Origin: Temnothorax longispinosus
Taxonomy: Eukaryota > Arthropoda > Insecta > Hymenoptera > Formicidae
Assembly (NCBI RefSeq): GCF_030848805.1
Contig: NC_092362.1
Coordinates: forward strand, 3,844,001-3,908,000
Reading direction: 5' to 3'
Length of the DNA stretch: 64,000 bases
Of the stretch, positions 26,563 to 40,400 are shown in pieces; position 1 is the first letter of the stretch; each line of letters starts with the position of its first letter. A model generated the notes under the pieces. The model had not been told where the DNA came from, made no database searches, and worked only from the letters and a program-made list of their open reading frames with translations. The position numbers and the translations under genes were made by a program.

Positions 26563-26584
26563 AGGAAAACCGGGTTTAGTGATA

Positions 26585-28774
26585 ATGTGTAACACACGAA
26601 AGAGCATTATCTTTATATGGCTGTTATGTGTCCAGTCGATGATAATGGCACAACACGCCGAGGACAGCTGTTATCTGTCAACCAGCTTAATTGAAGAGAT
26701 AGACTCTTATGCGCCGACCGTGCAGAGAATAATCAATGAATGTACTCAAGGCTCTTTCAAAGGAGCTACATGGCAAGATTTGGCGATGTTTGTTGACAAA
26801 TTTGGCCCACGGTTTACCGGTACCCAAGTTCTTAAAGACTCTATTGATTACGTATTGAACAAATCGATCGCTTTAGGTTTAGATAATGTTCATGGTGAAA
26901 CGGCCACCGTACCTTGTTGGGTCAGGTACAAATCTTAAAATGGATATTAAAATTAAATAACTTCAAAATAAAAGACAAATGTGATGATCGCAGTAATATG
27001 AATATTTAGAGGCTCGGAATCTGCGACTCTTTTGCAACCACGGCTGAAAAATCTGGCGTTATTAGGGCTGGGTTACAGTGTCGGCACTTCGGAAGAAGGC
27101 ATAACTGCCAACGCTATCGTAGTAAATAGCTTCGCAGAACTTAAGAAAAGGGCGGAAGAGGTAAATTTAACGTATAAAAAATCGAGATATATCATATGCA
27201 GCGCACACTTTTGTTCACAATTATATTAAAATAATTTTTAAATGAATTTGTTAGGTTCCCGGAAAAATCGTCGTGTACAATCAAAAGTTTGTCTCGTATG
27301 GAGAGACCGTAGAATATAGAAGCTCGGGAGCCGTAAGAGCGGCAGAATTGGGAGCTGTGGCTGCTTTGATCAGATCAGTAACGCCATTTTCATTGTACAC
27401 CCCGCACACCGGTATGATGAGTTACGCAGAGAACGTTACTAAAATCCCAGCTGCTTGTATAACTGTCGAGGACGCGACTCTTCTGGGTAGAATGGCTGAC
27501 CGAGGTAACGAATATAATAAAGAAATATTTTGTGAGATCTTCTAACTATAACTAATGCGCGTTACTTTCTAGGTGAAACGATAGTGATAAACTTGAAAAT
27601 GGAAGCGAAAACATATCCCGATACACAGTCGCGAAACGTTATAGCGGATATCACCGGCTCTAGCGCGCCTGAAAAGGCAGTCGTCGTTTCTGGACACATA
27701 GACAGTTGGGATGTTGGAGAAGGCGCGCTGGATGACGGAGGTGGCATTTTCATATCCTGGACCGCATTGAAAGTGCTGAAATATCTCGGCCTCCGGCCGC
27801 GAAGAACGATAAGGTAACTTAGCTTATTAAAATATAGCTGGTTGAACTTTGGAACGTCCCGCGTATTTTTTTGTTTATTTTCAATTGGTTTTTTGTTATA
27901 ATTTTATAGCTTGATATATAAATCTCTTTTTATAATCCTTTTTAATTAAAGCAAATGTTTAATTTTCGCTGTATATATTCGCTCCGAACTTTAACTACAT
28001 TAAAATATCTCGAAGTATAGATACGATATAATTTAATTGATTATTGATATAAAATTAATTCTTTTTTACAAGCATTTCGTTACATGTCAAATTATTTACA
28101 TTGCAGAATGATAATGTGGACCGCCGAGGAACTTGGCCTTCTCGGAGCGGAGCAGTACATACGAAATCACACTGCAGAAAATGGAAACATGCAATTCGTG
28201 ATGGAATCAGATTTCGGTACTTTCGCGCCCATGGGCCTCGAGTTCTCAGGAGACGAGAAGGTCCAGTGTATACTCCAGAGAATAATGCGGTTAGTTCTTT
28301 TATCGATTACATCGCTATAATATTTTTACATTTTATTTTCGTCTGATTTGGACCTAGGTATTACTACAATATAAAAATTAATTCTTTATTATAGAGTTAT
28401 ATTATTTGTATTTTTGAAAATTTTTCAAATTTAAGAAAAACGTTTGCTATTCTTATACCACAATATTTTACCAAATAAGCTATAGATTCTTTTATATTTC
28501 TAGATTGTTAGCTCCGTTGGGTGACATGAAATTGAAGAGCCCATGCACGGCGCCTGATATATCATTTTGGATTAAAGCTGGCGTACCAGGTGGCGGTCTT
28601 TTGAATCGAAATGAAAAATATTTCTATTATCATCATACGAACGCGGACACCATGCTGGCGGAAAATCCGAAAGCACTGGATATGAATACAGCCTTGTTCG
28701 CAGCAGTAGCATTCGTTCTAGCAGATATTAGCGTTGATCTACCTCAACGCAATTGCACTGACGTGTCATGTTGA
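26585..28774 (+). CDS. CPQ: Carboxypeptidase Q (plasma glutamate carboxypeptidase-like), M28 metallopeptidase
   Basis: Six exons (26585-26925, 27010-27160, 27255-27504, 27573-27813, 28107-28289, 28504-28774) join in phase into 478 residues; human CPQ has about 472. An N-terminal signal peptide is visible (IIFIWLLCVQSMIMA). The two-zinc site is complete: H289 and D301 in SGHIDSWDVGEGALDDGGG, catalytic E335 and zinc-binding E336 in TAEELGLLG, D363 in MESDFGTF, and H433 in YYHHTNAD. A PA insert lies between the N-terminal part and the catalytic core, as in the family. It is expected to be a secreted or lysosomal enzyme that cleaves dipeptides and small peptides. The ATG at 26585 is the first in frame after a probable 5' UTR acceptor at 26562. 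The next gene, unc80, converges on it. Confidence 0.96.
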
Positions 28775-29388
28775 AATCAGTTGATCTATGTATCGATGGA
28801 TATGTAAATCAAATCGTATATTTATAGAGTGTTTTATTTCAAATATGCCTGTATAATACAATCACAGCATATAAACGATTAGGCCTACTACAATACCTAG
28901 TACAATACCTCTAAACTCTTTAAAAGCATCGAAATGCATGTGATCAAACGTGCTAGATTTTACGAATCATTTCCGATTTGATCTCTTTGCATGCTTAACG
29001 ATTTTTATTAAAAGATCTTTTAAAGACTATTCAAAATATATACTATATACCGGCTACTTCGCAAAAATTCTATAATTAACAGAACGTATGTGTTCCACGC
29101 AGCTTAATTATCGGGATATATATGCCTCACATTTAAAGTGTTTGCTATAGAGTAAAATAAATCTGATTAGTATAAAAACATTTTTCGTTCAAATTACGAT
29201 GGAACACATACGTCTCATTAGTCACGGAGGATTTAAGAGATAAATAGATTCAGACATATTACATAATCCTCCATATATTAATCCCGATATTTAAAAGTTT
29301 TAAATTGCCAATTATTTAAAAATTCTTACTTCTCACGTCAATTACATTAAATTATCAGTCTCAATCAAGTGTCAACGGATTTTACGAT
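28775..29388. other. Convergent 3' region of CPQ (+) and unc80 (-)
   Basis: No coding sequence. On the + strand an AATAAA lies at 29156-29161. On the - strand AATAAA signals lie at 29004-29009 and 28833-28838. If these are used, the two 3' UTRs overlap by 150-330 nt in antisense. Both genes may have other, non-canonical signals closer to their stops. Confidence 0.5.
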
Positions 29389-32300
29389 TTATATTAACGT
29401 ATCTTCGTCTTGATTTGGAAAGACCATCAACAAGGAATGTTGAGAAGTCGTTCTCTGGCTCGAAGTCAACAGAGCGGTTTTCTCGCCTCCGCTGCCATTA
29501 ATCGAGCAATCCGGCGAACTGCCGTCGAAGGCTATGTAATTGGTGGTCGTGCTGCTCGTGGATGGCATGTCATTTAGATCCGGCGATGCCAAGGGCGGTG
29601 CCTGGCCCGAACGAGCATTGGCACCATCCAGTGACACGATCTGCATACTGTACGACTCACGATATCCGGAAGTACTGGACGTGTCTTCATCCCAGGATAC
29701 GTCTGACACCTGAGGGTGCACATGCTGGTGATGAAAGTAGTGACAATGGTGATGCTGATGCGCCGCACCATGAAATTGCTGCTGGTCCGCAGGCGCGTTG
29801 GAGTTTTTGTCTCCGTCCGATTTCCGAATAGACAAACTTCGCCTGGAACGAATAGACGAGGAATTGGATGGAATGTTAGATGACAGCGGATCCACCGTCG
29901 ATGACACCTGCATCGTCGCTTTCGGTTGACTCGTTGATTGCTCTGCGATTGCCGTATCCAACGGTTCCAACTTCATCTGCGTCGTCTGAAAGATAGTATT
30001 CTATGTCTGCAAGTTACATTCAGAGTTCAATACGCTATAAATAATTAGTTAAGTTATAATTAAAAGTATAAAGGACGACGACAGTGAGGATTGTCGAGAG
30101 AAGCTGTATGCAAAACTGAGAAATTCTGTAACGCAGTAATGATGAAGGAAGCACTGAGAAATATATACGTAAATGTCATCACCTCAATGTGACTCTTTCG
30201 ACTTTTTCTTAAGCGGAAGGTCTTCTTGCTTTGGCCCATAGAACGTTGTAAGCGAGGCCTGTCGGTACGTAATTCTCCGGAGCTGTCTTCGGTCGGACTG
30301 CTTGGACTTAGCTGGCCCGTCATCGTCTCCCCTGGCAGGACAGTCGACGATCACACATGTCGCGTCTACCGTCTTATTCACGAATTCTACTCTACGTTCC
30401 ATCTACTCATGCTCCTCTTTCGAAGTGTATGATTCTCAAGTTTTGTTTCTTAAGTGCGCAGGAAATAATATATATTAACACCCGCGTCCCCGTGCTTGAT
30501 GTAACATGGTAGTATGTACATCTAGTATAAACGTAAATTCTCTTTCACGATTATAAATATACTCTACTTTGGAATCTTTATACATTTTTTGACTCTCGAG
30601 GAATTACATAGAAAAGGAAATTTTAGGGTGCATTCTCTTTTGGAATCGAGTGACATTTAGATCGTTAATTCTGAAACAAAATATTTCGACTTTGATATTT
30701 AGTGAGTAAGTATATATATTCATATTTGAGAGATTGAAATCTTTCCATGCTTGTAAAAACACGGATATATAAGTATTAAAAAATGAGACATTAATTTAGA
30801 AATTATTATTGTACAGAGAACGTCTTATAAAGATTGACATGATGATGGAGAAATTTTACTGTATGTATAGAATGCGATATCGTATGTACGTTGCATATTA
30901 AAAATCGGGGCGTATTAATATTCTTCTAGAAGATATTATAGTATCTGTTACGTGCATGCAAGATTGTATTTGCGAACGAAACAAATTGTTTTATATTGCA
31001 AGGCGCTAAAAATCAATTTTACAAGATTACATGTACTTGTGTTACGTATCCGCGCACTAGATATCGGAGGAACAAATATTTGTCAGAAGAGTTGCATGAA
31101 AAACCTCTTGCAAACTGACAGAATTAATTAAATGTAAAATAAAAAGAAACAGAAGCGAAGTGCTTATCATGTTACGTGGTAAACGTAAAGTTTGAATGTT
31201 TCTACTCTTAAATTATTCCAGAAATATAACTTCTATTTTCTGGAAAAAAATGGTAGCTTATACTGGTTGAAACGTAATGGATGAAACGTAATGCGATGCA
31301 AGTAACTAGCTTTAACTATTTTTTTCTTAATAAACTAATTAAATTGAAGCATAACTTGTAAAGTTTAAATGATCAAAACATTATAATTTTTACTTCATGC
31401 AATAGCTGCCGTAATTAAATTTACGGAATGTCTAAACTACGAATTTATCTATATGCAATTTAATTTCTACATAATTTTACATGATGAAGAATGATTGTTC
31501 TATAATGTTCTATAATGCAGATATATAAAATGAATAACAACCAATACAACTAAAGTAAAAAACAAAAGAAATATTTTCTACAATCTTGCATTTTTCTTAA
31601 ATTTCTGTTCAAAGCTGTCTGTTCTGCAAGAACGCGGTAATGATATTAGTGAAAAGTAGATTATAGTTTGTGCGATACGTCGACATTACTACAAAAAGCA
31701 GGTGAATTAAATAAATTTAATAGAAATCCATTCTGTGAAGTTGTAATTTTAAATCATATTTTCAAAGTCAAACTTTTCACCGATTGATTTGATCACAGCA
31801 CTTTTAATTCTTGAGAACGAAGACTGAGAAGAGGTCAATCTTCTGGAATAAAAATTTCTGCAAATTTCTTCAATTCATCTATTTTTGCAGTAATATTTAG
31901 ATACTGTACGATATTGGAAGAAGGAGAGGGAGTCTTCCAAGGGACATATTAATAATATATCGTGTATAAGCTAAAGCGGGGGACTGGGGATTTACCTGAT
32001 GAGTTTCTAAACTCTACGGAAGAGACAAAGCGCAGCTTTGGCGCCTTTTGGTGAGGTAAGATAGAATGAAGCTTAACATGGTTACGTTCATCGCTAGTAG
32101 AAGATGATTGGAATCTATCTGAAACATGCCACATCGAACGTCTAATATGAGGGAAGGGATAACAATTAAGACAGACCACGATATAGTAATCATCGTCGAT
32201 ACGTTGTTCACGATCCGTACATCGTGTCGATGTTGCACACTTCGAGCCTGAGTCTTGGGAACACATCGATTAAGTGTGATGCGATAAAGTGTAATGCCTT

Positions 32301-34491
32301 AATGATTTTGTCGACGGAAATGAAGCTGCTAAATTTATAGTTAAGACCTTATGAGCGATTCATGATATCTTGTACGAAATTTTGTGTGTTTTCTCGATGT
32401 ATCTTAAAATTATATGTCATATGAGTCCCGAAGTGACATTGTATCCATACACATATATTGATCTTAATCTTCTAATCAATAAAAATGGTCGCAAATAGTA
32501 ACGTGATGAAAATTTCAATGAGACAAAGTATTGCACGATATTAACATATGCACGACATAGATACGTGAATTGCTGTAAACACCTGTACGATGTTGCTTCG
32601 ATTAGAAAAGATATATTAAATATTGACAGATTATGTTGTAAAAAGATTGTTGGAGCAAGCAATAATAGGACGAAAAATTTCAAAGGTTCTCGTGATATCT
32701 GAGTAATTAGTTGAAGTATATCCTTCGGGGTAAGAGCAGATTGCTGAAATCAAGTGTATTGATATGGAATTGTTGACACCGATACACATGTTGTCGTCGT
32801 GTTAACTGCGAAAACAATTAATGACAGTTAGTTACGTGCTGTCGAGTAAAGGAAGAAAGCGATAGAACATCGAAGCAACTACGCAACGATCAGTAAGGGT
32901 ACCAACTGTTGGACATTACCATTGTCTAAATACTGCTATGTAATAAATTCCTTATGAGTTTGCGTATAAAACGTGATAAAGGAGACGATAATAAATATCA
33001 GTGTTCTAAAAGAAAATACCGCGAAATGAGATTGCGCACTCTACTTTTTAAAAGAGCTCATTATATTATTATATAATAATATTTTCATGCAATTTTACAA
33101 TCTTTTCCTTGATTTTATGCCATATTTTAATTCCATCACAAATGATGATTAAATCGCTATTTAATCAATGTTTCAACAATCTCGTTTCACGGCGAAAGTG
33201 AATTAAGAAGGCAATAAGAAGTGGGCGAAGACCGAGGTAGGCGAGACGCAAGAGACAGGGCGAGCGATCGAGGTATGATCAAAATTACAAAAAAGTGATA
33301 AGCGTGAGAGGGGCATACACCAGCAGGATATATATCATAGATCGTGTTAGAATTTGATTGATTTGTAGAATCGGTCCGCTTACCTCCGTTCCCTAGCTAG
33401 CAATGGAAGCAACGTAATGATCAATGTGTCAATAATACGACCAGGGAGAGAAAGAGAGAGGCGCGAACGACTTATGCCTTAAAACGACGCCTTAAATGAT
33501 TAATGCGATTAATCGAGGAATCTTTTCCCGATGGTGGGGCATCGCTATCTCGTCCGAGACGAGAGTAATTCTCGCCCCTAAACGAAAGGAGAACGACTAA
33601 ACTCTTCAAGTTGCAAGCCTCGCTGTAAAGAGGAAAATGAAGTGAAGACAATTGCGTTCGTTGTGCAAGAACCGCGCGAGAAACCTGCACGAACGTAAAG
33701 GAAGAGAATCATCGTTGCTAAGAAAAAGAGACAAATAGAAAAAGAGAGGAGCGACTTGTTGGCAGTGGTCTATAGACAATGGCTCGATCCAACTGTGGTA
33801 GCGGTCAGCGATTTTTTCGTACTGCGCGTACGACAATAATGAAACGTATGCGAGAGGCTTGCAGTCGCATCGACCGTAATCGACAGTTCGGGACCTTCTT
33901 TATAGGATTTCTCGAAAATGATGGAATACCTGTCGTCGACGGCGGCTGCTCGGCACCAGTTTCCCCGGCGATTGTCTCGCTCACTTCACGCAGAGTGGCA
34001 GATCCAGCGCTGGTGCTCGATAAGGATCCTGCAATTATAAGATATTACTACAATTGTTAAAAAAAATACGTGGGAAAAAAGAAGAAAATAGCAATAATAC
34101 ATAATAAATTATACTTGTTAATATATGTGTACTTTTTGAAATTTAATTGTATATTTTAATTATATGTATATGCATGAAAATCTTTATAATAAAAACAGCA
34201 GAGGAATCAATAATGTAGTACCACCAATGCGAGTGCCGTTCGGCGGTGCTGTTACTTGAGTGGGATGCGTTGTCTTAACAGTGCTACTCGTGTTGGATTG
34301 AGTTGAATGCGATTGAGCTGCTGTGGAATGAGACACTGGTGTCTCAGCGGGCGTACGATTCATGTGAGCTCTCGATCCCAGATCGCCGGTTAGAAGATCC
34401 ATCAACAGAGACGGCCTCTGAGTACGCGGTTGGCCTTCGGTTATCGGATGCATATCCACCACGCTTCTCTTAGGTTCCGGTTGCATCTCAT
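29389..34491 (-). CDS. unc80: unc80 exons 44-48: disordered C-terminal tail
   Basis: Exons: 34222-34491 (an alternative donor at 34225 shortens it by one codon), 33930-34028, 31996-32118, 30183-30331 and 29389-29985. All join in phase 1, then phase 0. The tail is Ser/Thr/Pro-rich (MHPITEGQPRTQRPSLLMDL, then HSTAAQSHSTQSNTSST), with a basic patch (SKKTFRLRKSRKSHIE) and a histidine-rich run (HQHHHCHYFHHQHVHPQ). It ends FPNQDEDTLI. Vertebrate UNC80 also has a long disordered, basic C-terminal tail, but identity is weak. Exon 47 was read in the frame given by phase continuity; another frame has a longer ORF but breaks the splice phase. Introns of 1.6-1.8 kb separate these exons and hold nothing I recognise. 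Confidence 0.78.
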
Positions 34492-37400
34492 CTGTACATT
34501 AAAATTACAAAGCATTTGATTAAAAAATTCTTAATCAATTTAACTTTTGAGAGTAAATATTTTAATTAATTAAAATTAAACGCGCTTTCAAGTCTGCCAT
34601 AAAATAATTGGGATCAGCACGACAAAGATAAATGATATAAACGCGAAAAAATTTTTTACCGAAGCTCGTGAATGTCATTGTTAAGTTTCTCAACATTGCT
34701 AACACACTAACCGCATCTTCGATTCTCAATTTCCTGCTTTAGGTTCTTTAACTCGTGAATAAGATCCATCAGTAGCGCGCCCCGCGATTTTGGCACGGTT
34801 GTACTGCTACCGTTGATCTTCTCGCGTATGATGGTGTGCATATTTCGTTCGTGCTCGGATATCGGCGCTTGTCCGATTTTATAAACGATGAACGGAAGCA
34901 TTTGAATGTACAATGCTGTGCGGTGCGTCACAATAAATTCTATGAAATTCCAGAGATACGTGGAAGCTTCGTTGCGCTTGTTCAAAAGACGCATCGCGCG
35001 TAGAATTATCCGCCATTCCGTTCTCAGCTCGGTTTCAAAACATATCGTCATTATTTTAAGCGCTGGAATCAAACATTCGGGTATTAAGCATATATCGCTC
35101 ACGAGAGCAACAAATACGTATCATTCACATAACAAATAATTTTATAGAAACCATATATAATAATTTAATTTCTAACTTTTGCAAATATCTGCTTTCTTCA
35201 CATAAATCTTACCCAGAAATGCGACCTGATACAATGTTAACGATGTTTTCGTCAAAGCCTTCGGATCTCTCGCGGTGAATGTTATACTACCGGTCCTTGT
35301 GTCCGTCGGTGGTCTTTGCATCGTCAATGGTATCGGTTTTGCACCCGGCGGCCAAAGTGCGTTCAATACAGTCGTTAGAGCAAATGAGATGTCCGATTGC
35401 TTCAGTTTCGGCACGTCTGAAGATATCAATTTAAGATAACATTCGTTCATAATGTCGTTCTCCCAAACGTTGCAATGCATTGTTTTACCTTTTCTCCCAG
35501 TTCCAACGCGCAGAAACAATGGTATCAACAAGTTCAGTAGGGCATTCTCCGTGCGAGTTTGAGTAGCGAACATGTTCTGACCACCGAGAACATTTTCCAG
35601 GGAATATCCCTCGCCAAAGGATATCACGTGTAGAGCAATCAGACGTAACACCGTCGAGCAAAACTGCGGTGGCGGAAGTGGTACAGGTAGTTTGCTCATT
35701 AAAGCAGCTGTGGAAGCCGAAGTTAAATCTTCAGATAGATTGTCGCCGACAATTAAAGCCTAAAAAAATTAACGACAATTAAAATTGAAATCCAAGTAAG
35801 TTAAAGTAGATCTGAATAACAGAAGAAATGATTCATGATACCTGACAAGTAGACAGCAACGTCTTTAAATATTGAAAGTGCGCGATGTATGGACTCTTCG
35901 ACAGAGTTTCGTAAACCCCTCTCAAAAGATCACTGGCAGCGACCCAATCGGTATTCCTTCTGATCGATGGTTTCTTGTGTATCTTACTGAAAGTCTTATC
36001 CAATCTCCTGAGAATCAGCGTTAACGCCGGTCTCATTTCGTCGGCCGCCCACTCGGTTGAAGGAAGAATGTCATTCATGTATCGTTTGAGACCACGGCAA
36101 CCCATAGTGACCGGATCGTATGGAGAAATCTTCAGAAGACTATGAGCGATATCAGCCAGGCGCTAAAAAGTAAAAATTATTTTCTAAACCTTTTACATAA
36201 ATATCTTCTAATAACAAATATAATCATATTAAGAATAAAAATACAAAAAATCATATTAATCAAAAATAGATAAAATGTTGTTAACACTTTATTATTTATT
36301 AAATTCATTGTCGGCAAATAAAGTAAACGCTTGCAAGTATACGCTACGAAGATCAATGAAGAATCGTCAACTTACCACGTGACATTTTGAATCCAGCAAC
36401 TCGATAGTTTTTCCATCCTGAGACTTCTTATTGAGCTCTGCCAAACGAGCGGAACAACGAGCTACAAAATCTCCGACCATATTTAATAAGGTGTCGCGGG
36501 GTCTTCTAAACTCGTTCTTATGAAAATCCTCGTCTCGATCGTAAAAATGTCGAGCTTTCGAGTGTTCCATGTACTTCGTGTGAGTGTCGTCTTCGAAATC
36601 GAAACCCGGTGAATACGGACCTTTACCATAATTCCTTTGACTGGAGCCTTTATGTTCGGGACTTGATTTTTGCGGACCGTTATAATATCTACGAGAATTA
36701 ACGAGGTATTGATTTTATTAAGTGGTATTAGGAAAGAAGCGAAAAATTGTAAGAGAAGCAAATTGTGACGAATTTAATTCATACTTTGTCAAAGCTTCGG
36801 AATTGTTGACTAATGTCCTAACTGCAATCGCTAACTGATTTATTATCTCTTTCTCTGTTTTGCCTTCTTTATTGTACGTGGGTAGTTGGATTTGCTGAAC
36901 GTAGCACGGCAGTATCGCTTCTAATATTGTCTATAAAAAAGGCAGTGTACATCACACACTTGATAAAATAAAAATTAACGGCAACGTAAAATAGCAACAT
37001 TACGCGGATATCTTACCAGCATTTGTTGGCCTCTGATCGAGTCAGGTGCGTAAGCTATTACCATCACGCAGAGAGATATACAATCGAGTACGTCGACCAT
37101 TTCGTTTTCATCGTGATAACAAAAGTCTATCGCTTTCAAAGGCTTCTCTTCTTTCACTAATTCTCCTATATTGAGTGGATCCGGCGACGGAGTTTCCAAA
37201 CTTAATAATAAGTTAAACAGGCACGTAGCTGGAACCTTTAACAAAATCGCAATCAATATTATTTTCCAGAAATATTTGAATATATATTTTTTATTTATCG
37301 ATAAAAGAAAGCGAACCTTATGAGCCTCGCCATGGACGCTTATCATATCCGTATCTAATATAGTAGAGACACTGCCAAACATCTGTAGAATGAAGGGTTT

Positions 37401-40400
37401 ACGGTTCATGAGATAAAATTGCTTGACGGCATATTCAACGGTGGTCGTCACGAGCTTGTTCGTCTGATGCGTTGAGTATAGTTGCAGTAAGGTCGGCATG
37501 ATCAACAAGTAACCGTTTGTCGAGAAGATATTTTTGAAATTATGCGCTGCGTTTATGTAGGTCGCAATGACATAGCGTAGAATGCAGGAATCCTCGCTGT
37601 GAATAATCACGGCGCCATTCAGGACGTTCAAAAAGAGATGTATATCACCGGAATACGCGAAATTGCCGGCCATGGCCTCGAACATGCGCGCGATCAGCCT
37701 CACCCACATAAATTTATGCATCACATCCAACCCAAGAAGTTCCTAAAGAAGAAAATTTCAAATTTATTTATAAGATATAACGTATATTATTTCGAACGAT
37801 CTAACATATAAATTTTTAGATCGGCATCGTGAATAAAAGGCTTAGATATACATACTCTTCCAATTTCGCCACCTTTGTAGAGATCCAAGTCTGCTTCTAG
37901 CGCTTTTCGCGGGAACGACGGTAGCTTCATGAGCTCTTCGTGAAGAAACACAACTCTTTGTACTACCATATCGACATTCTTCAGGATCGCCCAGGTCAAT
38001 AGCACCTTTCCTATTTCTACGAATTTATGCACCAGTTCCTGGCGTTGCAACGCATTGAACGCATCCTCCGGTTTCATGTGAACGAGTTCGATTTGTGGGA
38101 ATTGAGATCTCTTAAAGAAATAATAGTCTCTAACATACGATGATGGATTGTGTATTTGATCTGCAAATTGATGAAAAATTTTAGCTACATCAGCAGAATA
38201 AAATATTATTGCACAGTAAAGATTGTTAAATAAAATAAGGAACTCACGCGTCTTGTAATCCACGAGGAAATACTCGTGATGCTTTGTTTCTTCGACGCCG
38301 AAAAAGTCCAAGGACTCTCGAAGTATCTGACAAAATTGCGTGTCCTCCGCAACCGGAAACTGCGAGGGTATTTCTCCGGCGTCAGGATCCTGTGGGCCGT
38401 GAACGATGATTTTTTTCGCTGACGGAACATTCGCCGTAAGTAGGATCGACGCATCGCACTGTTCCTTCCGCAGGATTTGCTTTAGATCTTTAAACATAAT
38501 GCCGTGTACACTGTGCACCACCTAACATCAGAAAATCATCGTTGGCAATTCTGTATAATGAATAAATAAAGTTTGTAAATAAGATAATTGAAAGAAGGCA
38601 TATATTTTACCATCCACAGGATTGACAACGCGGTGCCAATTAATTTTTGGCCCTCCTCGTGCGGAGTGCGCACGTAAAACATAACATATCCAATAATATA
38701 ATTGTACAGCGCGAACGCAGCCTGTTGCGGCAATTTCGGCACAAATCTGATAAGATGTCTTAAAATCTTGAACATCAACTCTTGCTTCTCTCTTGTGAGA
38801 CGCTCCAGCACGTATCGAAGAAACAAAGCGCTATCTTCCACCAAACAACTCCAGATTACCTGATATATAAAATAAATCAACATTATTCCCTGAATCCCTG
38901 ATGGAAAAATGTCTCAAAATTGTTCATATTATTAACCAGAATTTCTATGACAATTTTTTAAAACTTTCTTAGAATTTTTCAGATTTTTTAATACAAATTA
39001 GAACGTTTTTCAGAAAAAACTCAGATAAAATAATAATAAAGTATTTCAGATTTTTGCCACCCACACATCTTTGTAGAAATCTGAATAAATATAACAAAAC
39101 CCGCACAATTTATCAGAAAAATAGGTATTCATACATACAGATACTGAAATATTTCGAAAATCCTCATCCAATTATTTCTGAAAGTATCTGAGAAATTTTA
39201 CATATTTTTTTTAGAACTTTATGAATCTAAAATATGAGAAGTTCTTAGAAAATTTCTGAGAAAATATGAGAATTTTGTTCACCAGGGTTGAATGACACAA
39301 TATGTAAAATAGCTCACAAATTTACTTCATTACCTGATATGCCACTTCGTATACCGCGTTTCCATCGTCAGAAACTGCTGGATCGTCCAAGAGATTAATA
39401 ATTTGAACGATCGCTGAACACAGTGATGACGGAAACAACGAGAGAGCTGACTGGGCGTGATGAGTTTGAGTATTCCTTGGAACAGTATCAGCTGCGTCTT
39501 CGTCCCCTACATTACCTTCATTAAAAAAGGAGAGAAATATTGCAAGAAATGCATAGAGAAAATGAATTGTATACATACCTTCATCGTGATCATCTCCTAC
39601 TGGGCTCGGTTCGTAAGCGGCTTGTACGGTAATCGGTATCGTCGTAATTAGAAAATTTTCTCTCTCTTCCCGCTTCTTATCGTCCTGTGCCTGAAGAGCC
39701 TTCGTGATCAGTTCGGTCTGTTGTTTTTTCCGCGTCTTCGTCGCGGTCACCAAAGATCTCTAAAATAAACAAATTCCGTAGATAGTCCATTAACCGTTGA
39801 AAATGTGAAATTACCTAACCCAACCATTTAATAATTTTTTTTATAATTTAAATAAAAATAATATGTGTTTATCGGCTCGTATCGGCCTGAATGCCCTCGT
39901 TTAGATATTTATTCACTCACATGATGTTCCTGATTGATAGTGACCTCCTCCACTTTGGTTTTGACCTGGGGCATCCAGGGCGGATCGACCACCGGTAAAG
40001 ATTCAATTCCGATCTTCGGTGACGGCAAAGTGAATTCTATTCCTGGCGGAGGTACTTTGAAAGTTAAGTGAGCCGCCTCCTCCATCCGCGGCCACACTTG
40101 GTATCGTAATTTCCACAGAACTTGAAATCGCAAAATTGCGTTGATGCGCACACTAGTGTTGTTATGTTGAAGACCCTTGTGCATCAGATCGCTCGCCTGG
40201 TTTGGTGCCCGTACGGCTGATACTATAAAAAGTGCCGCGGCTGATGCGGCGACTTCTTGATTGGATTCTAATAAGAGCTCCCACGCAACAGGCAGCACTT
40301 CCACGAACAAATCTTCCGTCATGACGACCGCCCCTTTGATTAAAGTAGCCAAAGGTGCGTGAAAAGCATCTTTCACTTGAGTCCTTATGTATTTCAAGAC

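Noticed and set aside
30184..30402. Longer frame over unc80 exon 47
   Set aside because: It breaks the phase set by exons 46 and 48; the shorter frame with the CTGCCAG acceptor keeps continuity and gives a basic segment fitting the UNC80 tail.
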